Assembly: GCF_010550675.1 (NCBI RefSeq)
Contig: NZ_JAAGOA010000035.1
Span: 1 to 64,000 of the forward strand
Direction: 5' to 3'
From: Phytoactinopolyspora halotolerans
Lineage (GTDB): Bacteria; Actinomycetota; Actinomycetes; Jiangellales; Jiangellaceae
DNA: 64,000 nt
In this document: positions 28,964 through 38,436 of the stretch, in pieces
How the letters are laid out: the number at the start of each line of letters is the position of its first letter
Position numbering within the stretch: the stretch's first letter is position 1
Notes under the pieces: model-generated
Seen by the model: only the letters and a program-made list of their open reading frames with translations
The model's database searches: none
Told to the model about the DNA's origin: nothing
Position numbers and translations under genes: made by a program

Positions 28964-30247
28964 ATGAAGCAGCGAGCATTGTGGTCCGCCGTCGTGGTAA
29001 GCGGCTTGGCGCTGGCTGGATGTGGTGCCGCCTCGGATTCCGGATCCACCTCCGGCGACGCGGAAGGCGGCGATGGCGAAGGCCGGCTTGTGGTCTGGGA
29101 CTGGAAGTCGGGGGACGAGTCCGCAGCCACCTACATTGAACAAGCCAAGGCTGACTTCGCGGAGAAGCACCCGAACGTCGAGGTGGAGTTCGTGGCCCAG
29201 CCGTTCGACCAGTACTACACCCTGCTGGGTGGGGCGATCCAGACCGGCTCGGGCCCCGACGTCATCCTCTTCAACGGAGGAGGGCAGATCCGCGACCGGG
29301 CCGATTCACTTGTCCCGCTCGACGACTATCTCGCCGAGGATCAAGATCGCCTCGCGGGGTGGGATGCGTTCACCGAGGACGGCCAGATCTATGCCGCGCC
29401 GGTGACGCTGCAGGGCCACCCGATCTACTACAACAGGGCACTCTACGAGCAAGCCGGCCTCGATCCCGACAACCCCGCGGCCACCTGGGACGAGTTCGTC
29501 AGCAACTGTGAGTCGATCACCGACGCGACCGGCGCCACATGCTTCGCTCTGGGCAACCAGGAGGGCATCGGCATCGAGTTCTTCCTCTCCGCGCTAGGCT
29601 CCGCCGTTCTCAGCCCGCAGGAGTACGACGACTGGATCGCAGGGGATCGGGACTGGAGCTCTCCCAACGTCAAGCGGATCTTCGAGCTGTGGACAGAAGT
29701 CGACGACGCCGGGCTGAACAGCGAGGCGCCCAACTCCACCGCGATGTTCAACGACTCATTCGCCATCTTCCAGTCTGGAGAAGCCTCCCACGTGATCGGG
29801 CTGATGTCGGACGTCGGTCACTGGAAGGACTTCAGCGAGTTCCTCGGCGCGGAGAACGTCGGTGTCATGCAAGCCCCGGTCGTCGAGCAAGGTGCGGCGC
29901 CGAATCTTCCGTACGACGGCGGCATCGGGTACGCGGTCGCCGAATGGACCAGCGATCCGGAGCTGGCCGCAGACCTCGTCCGGTCGTTGACATCCACTGC
30001 CGCGCTGGAGGCGTTCTTCGCCGACGCCGGGGCGATCGCAGCGGACACGACCATCGACGCATCGAGCGCCGGTCCGTCGGTCGCCACCATCATCGCTGAA
30101 CTCGAGAATGGCCGGCCCGCCCTGCACGTGGCCCTGTCGTCGGAAACGCTGGAGTTGATGGGGCGGCTGTCGCAGCAGCTGTTGAGCGGCTCGGCCACCG
30201 TTGACGAGGCAGTGGAGCAGCTGGCCGCCAGCGATCAGGCGGGCTGA
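28964..30247 (+). CDS. Sugar ABC transporter substrate-binding lipoprotein
   Basis: 427 residues. Signal peptide with lipobox ALAGC (Cys20), then the family 1 extracellular solute-binding fold: RLVVWDWKSGDESA, HPNVEVEFVAQPFDQ, GPDVILFNGG and PVTLQGHPIYYNRALYEQAG. Captures a mono- or oligosaccharide outside the membrane and hands it to the permeases downstream (4 bp and overlapping). Expressed from the operator-controlled promoter; substrate probably derived from the beta-helix enzyme. Confidence 0.93.
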   Translation: MKQRALWSAVVVSGLALAGCGAASDSGSTSGDAEGGDGEGRLVVWDWKSGDESAATYIEQAKADFAEKHPNVEVEFVAQPFDQYYTLLGGAIQTGSGPDVILFNGGGQIRDRADSLVPLDDYLAEDQDRLAGWDAFTEDGQIYAAPVTLQGHPIYYNRALYEQAGLDPDNPAATWDEFVSNCESITDATGATCFALGNQEGIGIEFFLSALGSAVLSPQEYDDWIAGDRDWSSPNVKRIFELWTEVDDAGLNSEAPNSTAMFNDSFAIFQSGEASHVIGLMSDVGHWKDFSEFLGAENVGVMQAPVVEQGAAPNLPYDGGIGYAVAEWTSDPELAADLVRSLTSTAALEAFFADAGAIAADTTIDASSAGPSVATIIAELENGRPALHVALSSETLELMGRLSQQLLSGSATVDEAVEQLAASDQAG

Positions 30248-30251
30248 CAGC

Positions 30252-31187
30252 GTGCCGATCGGAAGCTCGACCTTGTCGGTCCGCCCGGACACAGCCAGGC
30301 GGACCGGCAACGGTAAACCCCGGCGGGCGCGCGCAGAGCGATTCGCGCCCTACATCCTGGTTGCTCCAGCCGTCCTGATCATCGTGGCGCTGCGGCTGTA
30401 CCCGCTGGTTCGCGGCGTGAACTTCTCCTTCACCGGCGACGGCGTGCTCAACGGGCAGCTCGTGGGTCTGGACAACTACATGACGCTGTTCGACGACCCA
30501 CTGTTCCGGCAGGCCATGCGGAACGTGGCGTTGCTGGTGCTGCTGCTGCCGGTGGCGGTCGCCATTCCGGGCCTGCTGGCTACGTTCATCTATCTGCGCG
30601 TCCCAGGACACCGGTTGTACCGGGTCGTCTACTTCTTTCCGGCCGTGCTGTCACCGGTGATCGTCGGTGCGATCTTCAACCTCCTGCTGGCATACGGCGG
30701 CCCCTTCAACACCTTGCTCGGGGCAATCGGCCTCGGCCCGGTCGACTGGCTCGGCGATCGACGAGTCGCCATGTTCACCGTCGTCGGTGTCCATGTGTGG
30801 GCGACCTTCGGCATGGCGCTGGTCGTGTTCCTCGCCGGATTCGCGACATTGAACTCGTCGCTCCTCGACGCCGCGCGGGTGGACGGGGCGTCACTTGCCC
30901 AGGAGATCTGGCATGTCATCATCCCAGGGCTGGCTCGCACGATTCAGTTCGTCTTCGTCACGACGATGATCGGGATGCTCACCGCGATGTTCGGTCTGCT
31001 CTTCGTGATGACCAACGGCGGTCCGGAAGGGTCGACCTACCTGCCTGAGTACTACATCTGGATTCAGCAGGGACAGATGAACCGCCCGGCGTTGGCCTCG
31101 GCCGCGTCCGCGGTGCTGTTCGTGGTCATGCTCGTGGTGGGGCTGCTGCAGATCAGCGTGCTGCGGCGGTCGGGCAGGGAGGACTGA
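30252..31187 (+). CDS. Sugar ABC transporter permease (CUT1, MalF-like)
   Basis: 311 residues from GTG, 4 bases after the stop of the binding protein. Six membrane segments and the permease EAA loop with DAARVDGASLAQEIWHVIIP (EAA-x3-G-x9-I-x-LP pattern). Forms the translocation pore with the second permease. Its stop overlaps the next start (TGATG). No ATPase gene follows. Confidence 0.92.
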   Translation: MPIGSSTLSVRPDTARRTGNGKPRRARAERFAPYILVAPAVLIIVALRLYPLVRGVNFSFTGDGVLNGQLVGLDNYMTLFDDPLFRQAMRNVALLVLLLPVAVAIPGLLATFIYLRVPGHRLYRVVYFFPAVLSPVIVGAIFNLLLAYGGPFNTLLGAIGLGPVDWLGDRRVAMFTVVGVHVWATFGMALVVFLAGFATLNSSLLDAARVDGASLAQEIWHVIIPGLARTIQFVFVTTMIGMLTAMFGLLFVMTNGGPEGSTYLPEYYIWIQQGQMNRPALASAASAVLFVVMLVVGLLQISVLRRSGRED

Positions 31188-32014
31188 TGAGCGGCGTGCG
31201 GGCAGGCAGATGGCTGATCGCCGTCCCTATGGCGATACTCGCGCTGGCGACGATCTACCCGCTGGTGTTCACCACGAACGTCGCCATGAAGACGCGGCAC
31301 GAGTACATCCTCGACCGGTTCTCTCCGGCCGGCGCACTTCGGTGGGAGAACGTCGCCTCCGCATGGGGCAACGCCGGAATGGCCGGCTACTTCGTCAACT
31401 CGCTCATCGTGGTGAGCTGCGCGGTGGCACTGCTGCTCCTGTTCGGATCCATGGCAGGCTTCGCGTTGAGCAAGCTCCGCTTTCGCGGCTCGCGCCTCTT
31501 GTTCCTTGGCATTCTCGCGGCGCTGTTCATCCCGTTCCAGGTCATCATGGTGCCGCTCGCCCGGACGATGGCCGACGCCGGGCTGATCGACACCTATCCA
31601 GGCCTGGTCCTGGCATACGTGGCGCAGTTCCTCCCATTCACGATCTTCCTGATGACGAGCTTCTACGCCGGCATCCCGGACGAGATCATCGACGCGGCCA
31701 GGATCGACGGCAACACGCTCTACGGGGTCTACCGGCGGATCATGCTTCCGATGGGCACGCCGGCGCTGCTGTCCGTGGGCATCCTCAACACGCTGTTCTG
31801 CTGGAACGACGTGCTCATATCGCTGGTGATGATGCCATCGGCGGAGAACCGCACGCTGATGGTCGGGGTCACCGCACTACGGGGCCAGTACTCAGACGAC
31901 ATCCCGACGTTCGCAGCCGGCGTTCTGATCGCGGCGCTGCCCGTGCTGCTCATCTACCTGTTTTTCCAGAGACAGATCGCTGATGGCATCACCGCCGGTT
32001 CCACGAAGGGCTGA
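31187..32014 (+). CDS. Sugar ABC transporter permease (CUT1, MalG-like)
   Basis: 275 residues, start overlaps the stop of the previous permease. Six helices and an EAA loop DAARIDGNTLYGVYRRIMLP. Pairs with the preceding permease. The final residues (FFQRQIADGITAGSTKG) are the usual MalG-type tail. The enolase gene follows one base after the stop. Confidence 0.92.
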   Translation: MSGVRAGRWLIAVPMAILALATIYPLVFTTNVAMKTRHEYILDRFSPAGALRWENVASAWGNAGMAGYFVNSLIVVSCAVALLLLFGSMAGFALSKLRFRGSRLLFLGILAALFIPFQVIMVPLARTMADAGLIDTYPGLVLAYVAQFLPFTIFLMTSFYAGIPDEIIDAARIDGNTLYGVYRRIMLPMGTPALLSVGILNTLFCWNDVLISLVMMPSAENRTLMVGVTALRGQYSDDIPTFAAGVLIAALPVLLIYLFFQRQIADGITAGSTKG

Positions 32015-32015
32015 C

Positions 32016-33251
32016 ATGAAGATCACTGGGTTTCGCACCCTGACCACGGTTCAGGAGTGGGGCCGTCCAGTCGGTGATGTCAACGGCGTCATCAGCGATG
32101 GGGTGGTCACGGTGCCGATCGTCGTGGTCGACACCGACGAAGGAATCTCCGGTAGCGGCCTGGGACCATCCGTTGAAGCCGAATCGATCTTCGCCGCGAT
32201 CGACGGCGAGGACCCGCGCGGCGTCTCCGCGCTCTACGATCGCATGCTTCGCCAGACGTTCAAGGTCGGTCACGCGGGTGCCGTGTTCGGGACCATCGGG
32301 GCCTTCGACACCGCGCTGTGGGACATCAAAGCTCAAGCCGCCGGGGAGCCACTCTGGAGGCTCCTCGGCGGTCGCGAAAGAGCTGTCCCCGCGTACGCGT
32401 CGGGCATCGACATCGGACTCACCGACAGTGAGCTCGTATCGGCCTACGAGGCTTACGCCGAGCACGGACTCAAAGCGGCCAAGCTCAAGGGCGGCCTCGA
32501 CGTGGAGGAGGATCTGCGCCGGCTGACCTTGGTGCGAGACGTGCTGGGCGAGGCCCACGGCCTGCGGCCCGGCCTGATGCTCGACGCGAACGAGTCGTGG
32601 ACGCGCAAGCAGGCGGTTCGTCATGTCTGCGAGTTAGAACGAACCCTGGATCTGACGTGGGTGGAGGAGCCGGTTCGACGCTGGGATGCCGAAGGTCTGG
32701 CCATTGTAGGCCGGGGTATCCGGGCTTCCGTGGCGAGTGGTGAGAACCTCACCGGTCTCGAACAATACCGTCCGCTGCTCGCCGCGGGGGCGATCGACAT
32801 TGTCCAGGCAGCCGCAGTCTGGGGAGTGACCCATTTCTTGCGGGTGTCAGCCCTCGCTCACGCTCATGACCTGCCGGTCAGCCCGATCGGGAGCATTCCG
32901 GTCGGCCTGCTGCACGCCGCGACATCGGTGCCCAACCACCTCGCCAGCGAGCTCCAAGACTTGCGGCCGCCGGTTGGGGTGTCCGTCGACCTGCATGTGG
33001 AGGACGGCATGTTCGTCCTCGGGGACTCCGCGGGTTTAGGCATCACGATCGACGAGGACGACATCGCTGCCGCAGCACGCCGGGCAGGCGCCCCGGCCAA
33101 CAGCGGCCCACACGTCCGCCCGGAGCGTGCCGGGAAGCGACTGCTGGCCGTCACCGACGGCGATACCGTACCGCGACCGCACCCTGGCCCGTCTCTGCCA
33201 GACCTTGCCGCCACACGCCCTGATGAGACGTCCTCCACGCCCTATTGGTGA
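32016..33251 (+). CDS. Mandelate racemase/muconate lactonizing (enolase superfamily) protein
   Basis: 411 residues. Catalytic KxK motif AAKLKGG in strand 2, and metal ligands at DANES, WVEEPVR and SGENLTG; a two-domain capping-plus-TIM-barrel enzyme of the sugar-acid dehydratase/racemase type. Last gene of the importer operon, which implies it acts on the imported acid or lactone. The last ~45 residues (from about RRAGAPANSGP) are Pro/Arg/Asp-rich and unlike a family C-terminus, which normally ends near 370; this tail sits at the boundary with the element debris and may have been altered by it. Confidence 0.85.
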   Translation: MKITGFRTLTTVQEWGRPVGDVNGVISDGVVTVPIVVVDTDEGISGSGLGPSVEAESIFAAIDGEDPRGVSALYDRMLRQTFKVGHAGAVFGTIGAFDTALWDIKAQAAGEPLWRLLGGRERAVPAYASGIDIGLTDSELVSAYEAYAEHGLKAAKLKGGLDVEEDLRRLTLVRDVLGEAHGLRPGLMLDANESWTRKQAVRHVCELERTLDLTWVEEPVRRWDAEGLAIVGRGIRASVASGENLTGLEQYRPLLAAGAIDIVQAAAVWGVTHFLRVSALAHAHDLPVSPIGSIPVGLLHAATSVPNHLASELQDLRPPVGVSVDLHVEDGMFVLGDSAGLGITIDEDDIAAAARRAGAPANSGPHVRPERAGKRLLAVTDGDTVPRPHPGPSLPDLAATRPDETSSTPYW

Positions 33252-33340
33252 CCATTCCAGTAGCCCGGTCACCCGAAGGGTGGAGCGCGTACCCCCGGTT
33301 TGCCTCACGTGCGAACGCTCCTCGCAGCCGAGGTCCCACT

Positions 33341-33391
33341 GTGATCTACGCGAAGTGCGTCGATGGCGACGCAGCCCGCAAATCGCACCAG
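33341..33391 (+). pseudogene. Tyrosine recombinase C-terminal scrap
   Basis: Short stretch translating VIYAKCVDGDAARK, close to IYAKCIDGDTARN at the end of the recombinase fragment 2.7 kb downstream (about 88 percent identity over 38 bases). The tyrosine in IYAKC is the catalytic nucleophile in such integrases. It has no start and is frame-connected to nothing useful. Marks the left side of an element wreck. Confidence 0.55.
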
Positions 33392-33433
33392 GTGCACCTG
33401 TCGACCACGCCGCCAAATGCGACGATTCAGCCC

Positions 33434-34339
33434 ATGGCACAGACACATGTGTGGGACTGGACAACACACTCGTCGTATACAGATCCGAGCCGGCATGCTG
33501 GCTTGCTCGAAGCCGTCCCGGCGGACATTTCCGGGCTTTCGGCCGTCGCCCGCAACGTGATCATCCACTACCGGGCGTCCGAAGCGGATTTGCCGATGGC
33601 GACTCGAGACGACATCAATCTGCGCTGGCTCTCGGCCCTTCTCGACGCCGACCAGGCCCGCCACGGCATGCCACTGCCCGAACCCCGCGCCGAAGTCGCG
33701 CGGGTGCAGGGATGTTGCCGCGACCACACGCTGTTCTGTGTCGCTGCGCTCCGCCAGCTTGGCATTCCGGCGCGCTCGCTCGTCGGCTTCTCGAACTATT
33801 CCGGCGACGACTACAACAATGATCATGTGATCGTGCAGACGTACGACGGCGTTTCAGATCGATGGATCCGGTTCGATCCGGAGATCGAGACACCGCCCGA
33901 CCGGCTTCCCGATCCACACGACATCGAGTCCGGGAAGAACGCACCGTTCCAGACAGCCGCCGAAGTCTGGCAAGGCTATCGCTCCGGAGGGCTCGATCCT
34001 TCACTCTTCGGCACAGGCCCCGGCTCGTCGATCGGCGGCGCATGGTTCATCCGGAACTATGTCCTGCTGCAACTGGCCCATCGCTACAGCGACGAACTGC
34101 TGCTCTGGGACGCGTGGGGCGGGATGAGCCTGCCCGGCGACGTCGAAGACCCAGAGGTAGCCAGGCTGGTCGATGAGGTGGCCGAGCAGCTCGTAGCAGC
34201 CGAGGCCGGCGACTCTACCGTCGACGACGCGTTGCTGGCTCGCTACCGCGATGACGAGCGTCTACACCCCGGTACGCGCATCACCCAACACTCCCCCTTC
34301 GGAGATCCACCTGTAACAGTCAACCTCCGTACGCGATGA
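33434..34339 (+). CDS. Transglutaminase-like domain protein
   Basis: 301 residues from the ATG of MAQTHVWDWTTHSS; longer frames run through the recombinase scrap and are not used. Cysteine-histidine-aspartate triad of the transglutaminase-like fold: QGCCRDHTLFCVAALRQ (Cys), NNDHVIVQ (His) and WIRFDPEIE (Asp). Members act as cysteine proteases or N-glycanases on peptides, cytoplasmic here as no signal is present. Lies within the element debris and may be cargo of the lost element. Confidence 0.8.
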   Translation: MAQTHVWDWTTHSSYTDPSRHAGLLEAVPADISGLSAVARNVIIHYRASEADLPMATRDDINLRWLSALLDADQARHGMPLPEPRAEVARVQGCCRDHTLFCVAALRQLGIPARSLVGFSNYSGDDYNNDHVIVQTYDGVSDRWIRFDPEIETPPDRLPDPHDIESGKNAPFQTAAEVWQGYRSGGLDPSLFGTGPGSSIGGAWFIRNYVLLQLAHRYSDELLLWDAWGGMSLPGDVEDPEVARLVDEVAEQLVAAEAGDSTVDDALLARYRDDERLHPGTRITQHSPFGDPPVTVNLRTR

Positions 34340-34977
34340 CCTGCTCGGGCGGTAAGGCCAAGCTATTCCGGCAGTTCGGATATCCGTCTCCGCCGGTAAG
34401 TGTCGGACGACCTACGTCGGCATCCACGGAACTGGTTCGCCCCGTTGATGTCGGTGCCCTAGCTTCCTCGGTCCGCTACGGTTTTCAGCGTGTAGAAACC
34501 TAACAACCGAGTGTGCGGCTGATGGAGCAGGCGGATGCGCAACCGCTCTCGTCGGGGATCAGGCGCTCGTTGTCGCTGCTATTCCATCCAATGCGCGCCG
34601 ATCAGGCTCGCCGCGACATCCGCCGGGCCAAGGTCGATCTCCGACGCTGCCCAGCGAGCCAGAACAGGGCAGATCGAGGACGCTCAACAGCCGCCGAACT
34701 CAGAAGCCGACCTAACCGCCCGGCACGGGTTGCTAGGTTGCACCGGGCTGCTCGCGGTGACAGCGTCCAGCCCGGACGAGCTCGAAGCGGCCATCGCTGA
34801 GGTCGAGCAGAATGCGCTGCAAGCCTCCTGCGAAACCCGACGGCTGCGCGGCCAACAGTCGCAAGATTCAACGCCGCCGCCGCTTTGCCGAATGGTGTAG
34901 GTATCAGCTGATCACGCAAGCCACCTTCGCTCCGGAGAAGCGCAACTGCGCGATCCGTGTCGGGTGAAGGCGCCGCT
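34340..34977 (+). other. Debris region between transglutaminase and lipoprotein
   Basis: 638 bases. The first 170 hold nothing recognisable; the middle carries the frameshifted SCO6880-like fragment listed separately; the last 75 read as short frames only. Confidence 0.4.
34513..34900 (+). pseudogene. Frameshifted fragment of SCO6880-family conjugation protein
   Basis: One frame gives FHPMRADQARRDIRRAKVDLR, then the next frame continues with ARTGQIEDAQQPPNSEADLT, RHGLLGCTGLLAVTAS, ELEAAIAEVEQNALQ and ASCETRRLRGQQSQ. These are in the right order for the C-terminal part of SCO6880-type proteins (a component of actinobacterial conjugative elements near the TraG/VirB4 genes). One frameshift near 34650 and missing ends make it a pseudogene. 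Confidence 0.65.
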
Positions 34978-35574
34978 CTATTCTTCACATCCAATCTCGT
35001 CCATCAAGAGTCGTGCGAGCTCACGCGACTCCTCAATGTCCCCGCCTCCGAAGGTGACTTCCTCGGTTACGCCGGGCATGCTAATGACCTCGTACACGTC
35101 ACCATGACAGCTGAATCGAACCATCTGTTCGCCCTCGACGGGACCCATCTCCATGCGGACGACCTCGGCGCGCACTCCGTCGATCATGATCTCGTCGATC
35201 AACTCTGCATCCCATGCGCTGACCTGACGTTCGTAGCCGTGGACGAAAGCCCGGCCACCGTGCCAGCCGCCATGGATCTGAGCTGACTTGTACTCGTCTT
35301 GTGCCCGACCCGGTTGGTCCACACCGATGGCTTCCAACTGGCCGATGAGCCGCGCCTCGAATGGATCTAGCGAATCCGGCGATGTCGGACCCGAACTTGG
35401 GCGCTCGACTGCTGCGCTTGGAGGCGCCGGATGGTCGGCCTGAGTCGCAGATTCGTCTCCCGATCCGCTCTCAGCCGTCGGAGCCACGTCGCCGTCACCG
35501 CAGCTCACCACGGCTCCTGTGCAGAGGCATCCGGCAAGAACAGTCGTCAGCACAGCGCGTTTGGTTCGCTTCAT
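34978..35574 (-). CDS. Hypothetical lipoprotein
   Basis: 198 residues from the ATG of MKRTKRAVLTT. Lipobox-like VVSC (Cys25) after the signal; an acidic Ser/Pro linker (about 30-60), then a folded part with WHGGRAFVHGYE and FSCHGDVYEV. Not recognised. Minus strand within the element debris; may be cargo or an ancestral gene spared by it. Confidence 0.65.
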   Translation of the reverse strand: MKRTKRAVLTTVLAGCLCTGAVVSCGDGDVAPTAESGSGDESATQADHPAPPSAAVERPSSGPTSPDSLDPFEARLIGQLEAIGVDQPGRAQDEYKSAQIHGGWHGGRAFVHGYERQVSAWDAELIDEIMIDGVRAEVVRMEMGPVEGEQMVRFSCHGDVYEVISMPGVTEEVTFGGGDIEESRELARLLMDEIGCEE

Positions 35575-35805
35575 AACAAGGGAACGCCGAGGCAGCGAGG
35601 ATGGTTTACGCTGGACGACAACCACTTACTCCCTCGACGCTTGAAGTGGCATGCAGCGCGGCCTCAGCGAGATGCGCGATGAATGCGCTCGATGTCCGTC
35701 AGAGCATCGCAATACTGCTGCTCATGCTTGGACACAGCTTCGCCATGCGTAGCGCGAAGCGCTTCCGCGGCCTCTACACAGACTCACCGCAATGTTTGCC
35801 GGCAC

Positions 35806-36147
35806 CTCGGCCGCTCCGGCACCACGGCCGACGGACGACTGTTCGTCGGCGAACGCAACACCGACCACCTACCAGCCTTCACCATGTTCCGCGTCTGGGC
35901 CAAGGCCAGGAAGACCGTGTTCGGTACGGGAGCCGAACATTCGCCGCTGGCTGCTCGCCCCTACGATCTGCGTCACGCGGGGGTATCGACATGGCTCAAC
36001 GCCGGCGTCGATGCCGCCCAGGTCGCGGAATGGGCAGGACACTCTATTGAAGTCCTGTTGAGGATCTACGCCAAGTGCATCGACGGCGACACAGCCCGCA
36101 ACCGCGCCATGATCGACCAAGCTCTCAGACGATCCACCGGAGACTGA
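35806..36147 (+). pseudogene. Tyrosine recombinase (integrase) C-terminal fragment
   Basis: Reading TADGRLFVGERN, then LAARPYDLRHAGVSTWLNAG, AGHSIEVLLRIYAKCIDGDT to the stop. It keeps three of the catalytic residues (R in DLRH, H in GHS, Y in RIYAKC) but the N-terminal half, including the DNA-binding and first arginine parts, is missing and no start exists. It ends 117 bases from the 3' end of tRNA-Glu, the classical integration spot. Confidence 0.8.
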
Positions 36148-36218
36148 AAACTTGCGCGCGTATTAGGCAGAAACAGTCGTGGGCAACCGGTCTCTCCCGG
36201 TGACGGCCGGACACAACA

Positions 36219-36260
36219 AGATCGCCCCTCACTCGCGTCTCCGCAGGTGAGGGGCGATCT
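36219..36260 (-). terminator. Intrinsic terminator after tRNA-Glu
   Basis: Perfect 14-base inverted repeat (AGATCGCCCCTCAC / GTGAGGGGCGATCT) with a 14-base loop, 5 bases beyond the 3' end of tRNA-Glu. High-GC hairpin without a clear U-tract, as usual in actinobacteria. Confidence 0.7.
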
Positions 36261-36264
36261 ACAG

Positions 36265-36340
36265 TGGTAGCCCCGACGGGATTCGAACCCGCGCTACCGC
36301 CTTGAGAGGGCGGCGTGCTAGGCCACTACACAACGGGGCC
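36265..36340 (-). tRNA. tRNA-Glu (anticodon CTC)
   Basis: 76 bases with CCA encoded. Acceptor GGCCCCG pairs with CGGGGCT (one G-U), anticodon stem CCGCC/GGCGG with loop CTCTCAA, T-arm GCGGGTTCGAATCCCGT. Followed by an intrinsic terminator; adjacent to the integrase fragment on its 3' side. Confidence 0.95.
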
Positions 36341-36438
36341 ATGCAGTCCGACGACACCCTGTGTCGCCCTCCGGAACTCTACCCGAGTTCCAGCAGCCCG
36401 CCAAATCGATCGATGAAGATCATTCGACGTGCTCTGCG

Positions 36439-36510
36439 CTGGGGTACCAGGACTCGAACCTAGACTAACTGAACCAGAATCAGTCGTGCTGCCGATTACA
36501 CCATACCCCA
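36439..36510 (-). tRNA. tRNA-Gln (anticodon CTG)
   Basis: 72 bases, CCA not encoded. Acceptor TGGGGTA pairs with TACCCCA, discriminator G; anticodon stem ACTGA/TCAGT with loop TTCTGGT; T-loop GGTTCGAGTCC. Lies upstream of tRNA-Glu and downstream of gltX, all on one strand; GluRS charges both in organisms with the transamidation route. Confidence 0.95.
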
Positions 36511-36619
36511 GTGCATCGGACGGGATCGCCGCCCGATCGCCCGGTAAGAATAGCCGCTCAACCACGCAGCTTCCAAACCGGCACGACGCGACCTAGATCA
36601 CGTCTCGTCGCTTCTCGGT

Positions 36620-38203
36620 CTACTTCTCATTCCGCTGATCGTTCGGGCCGCCGCTCGCCTCGTCGGCCACCGCTTCCGTCCGCGGCAACGCACGCTGCAG
36701 ACGCGCGAGCGTCTTCTCCCGCCCGAGCAGCTCCAGCGACTCGAACAGCGGCGGCGACACCCGACGTCCGGTCACCGCGACGCGCACCGGGCCGAACGCC
36801 AGCCGCGGCTTGAGCTCCAGGCCGTCCACCAGGGCCACGCGCAGCGCCTCCTCGATCGACTCCGTCGTCCACTCCTGCAACGGCTCCAGCGCACCAACGG
36901 CGGCTTCGAGGACCGGTTTCGCGTCCGGCTTCAGGACCTTCGCGGCGTCGGCCTCATCGAGCGTGAACGCGTCGTCCTCGACGAACAGGAAGCCGAGCAT
37001 GCCGACGCACTCGTCCAGCACCCCCATCCGCTCCTGCACCAGCGGCGTCGCGGCGCGCAGCAACTCCACCGACTCGGGCGTCGGCGGATGAGCCAACAAG
37101 CCTGCCTCCTGCAGGTGCTGGACCATCCGCTCGGCCAGATCGTTCGGGTCCAGGCGCCGCACCCAGATGCCGTTGATCGCCTCGGCCTTCTTCAGGTCGA
37201 AGCGCGCCGCGTTCGAGTTGACCCTTGTGATATCGAACGCCTCGGCCATCTCCTCGATCGAGAAGACCTCCTGATCCTCGCCGATCGACCAGCCCAGCAG
37301 CGCCAGGTAGTTCAGCAGCCCTTCACGCAGGAAACCCCGGTCGAGGTACATCTGCAGCGACGACTGCGGATCGCGCTTGGACAGCTTCTTGCCACCCTCG
37401 GCGGTCACCAGCGGTAGGTGCCCGAACCGCGGCATCGGCCCGGACGCGATGCCCAGCTCGCGCAGCGCCTCGTGCAGCACGATCTGCCGCGGCGTCGACG
37501 AGAGCAGATCCTCACCGCGCAGCACATGCGTGATCCCCATCAACGCGTCGTCGACGGGGTTCACCAGCGTGTACAGCGGATGCCCGTTCGCCCGTACCAG
37601 CACGTAGTCGAACAGGTTGTACTGGTCGACGCTGATCTCGCCGCGGATCAGGTCAGTGAAGGTGACGGTCTCATCGGGTGTGCGCATCCGCAGCACCGAC
37701 TCCCGCCCTTCCGCCTCGTACGCGGCGATCTGCTCCTCGCTCAAGTCCCGGCAGTGCCCGTCGTAGCCGCTGGGCTTGCCCGCCGCACGGGCCGCCTCAC
37801 GCCGCTCCTCCAGCTCTGCCGTCGTGCAGTAACACCGGTATGCTCTGCCGGCCTCGCGCAGCTGGGTGGCGACGTCGGCATAGATCTCCCGCCGCTCGGA
37901 CTGCCGGTACGGGCCGTGGTCGCCGCCGACCTCCGGGCCCTCGTCCCAGTCCAGCCCCAGCCAGCGCAGCGTCGCCAGCAGCGCCTCGTACGACTCCTCG
38001 GTGTCCCGCTCCGCGTCGGTGTCCTCGATCCGGAAGACGAACGTCCCCCCGAAGTGCCGTGCGAACGCCCAGTTGTAGAGCGCGGAACGGACCAGCCCGA
38101 CGTGCGGGTTTCCGGTCGGCGACGGGCAGAACCGGACGCGCACGTCCTTGGCGGCCAGATCACCCAGCACAAAGGCATCGGAAGAATCGACGCCGTCTGT
38201 CAC
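36620..38203 (-). CDS. gltX: Glutamyl-tRNA synthetase
   Basis: 527 residues from GTG placed 6 bases after AAGGTG (an in-frame GTG three codons earlier lacks such a site). Class I signature near the N-terminus [17 protein letters not shown] (HIGH-like, HVGL), zinc-like [12 protein letters not shown] segment, and the KMSKS equivalent KKLSKRDPQ. Charges tRNA-Glu, and in actinobacteria also mischarges tRNA-Gln for transamidation; both tRNAs lie just downstream on the same strand. Confidence 0.97.
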   Translation of the reverse strand: MTDGVDSSDAFVLGDLAAKDVRVRFCPSPTGNPHVGLVRSALYNWAFARHFGGTFVFRIEDTDAERDTEESYEALLATLRWLGLDWDEGPEVGGDHGPYRQSERREIYADVATQLREAGRAYRCYCTTAELEERREAARAAGKPSGYDGHCRDLSEEQIAAYEAEGRESVLRMRTPDETVTFTDLIRGEISVDQYNLFDYVLVRANGHPLYTLVNPVDDALMGITHVLRGEDLLSSTPRQIVLHEALRELGIASGPMPRFGHLPLVTAEGGKKLSKRDPQSSLQMYLDRGFLREGLLNYLALLGWSIGEDQEVFSIEEMAEAFDITRVNSNAARFDLKKAEAINGIWVRRLDPNDLAERMVQHLQEAGLLAHPPTPESVELLRAATPLVQERMGVLDECVGMLGFLFVEDDAFTLDEADAAKVLKPDAKPVLEAAVGALEPLQEWTTESIEEALRVALVDGLELKPRLAFGPVRVAVTGRRVSPPLFESLELLGREKTLARLQRALPRTEAVADEASGGPNDQRNEK

Positions 38204-38370
38204 AGAAATCACCTTCGCATATCAATCGACCACAACATCAAACGACGGGCACGCCACCTAGCCGCCGCGCTCGCAGCCTCGGCACCCCGAGCGACAGGAA
38301 CTTGGCACCCTAGGAAGGGTACCGCCGCGACCACGGCCTGACAGAATAGTCTCGTTCGCCGCCCGTACAA

Positions 38371-38417
38371 GATCATGAACAGAAACCGTGCCATATGAAC
38401 GGTATGTGTTCATGATC
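38371..38417 (-). terminator. Hairpin with ATGATCAT-type arm after the FAH-family gene
   Basis: GATCATGAACA (38371-38381) pairs with TGTTCATGATC (38407-38417), and inner ACCGT with ACGGT. It follows the stop of the FAH-family gene by 19 bases and precedes gltX, so it is a likely terminator; it shares the GATCATG core with two other hairpins in this window. Confidence 0.6.
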
Positions 38418-38436
38418 ATGGGCTGAGGCTGCGGGG

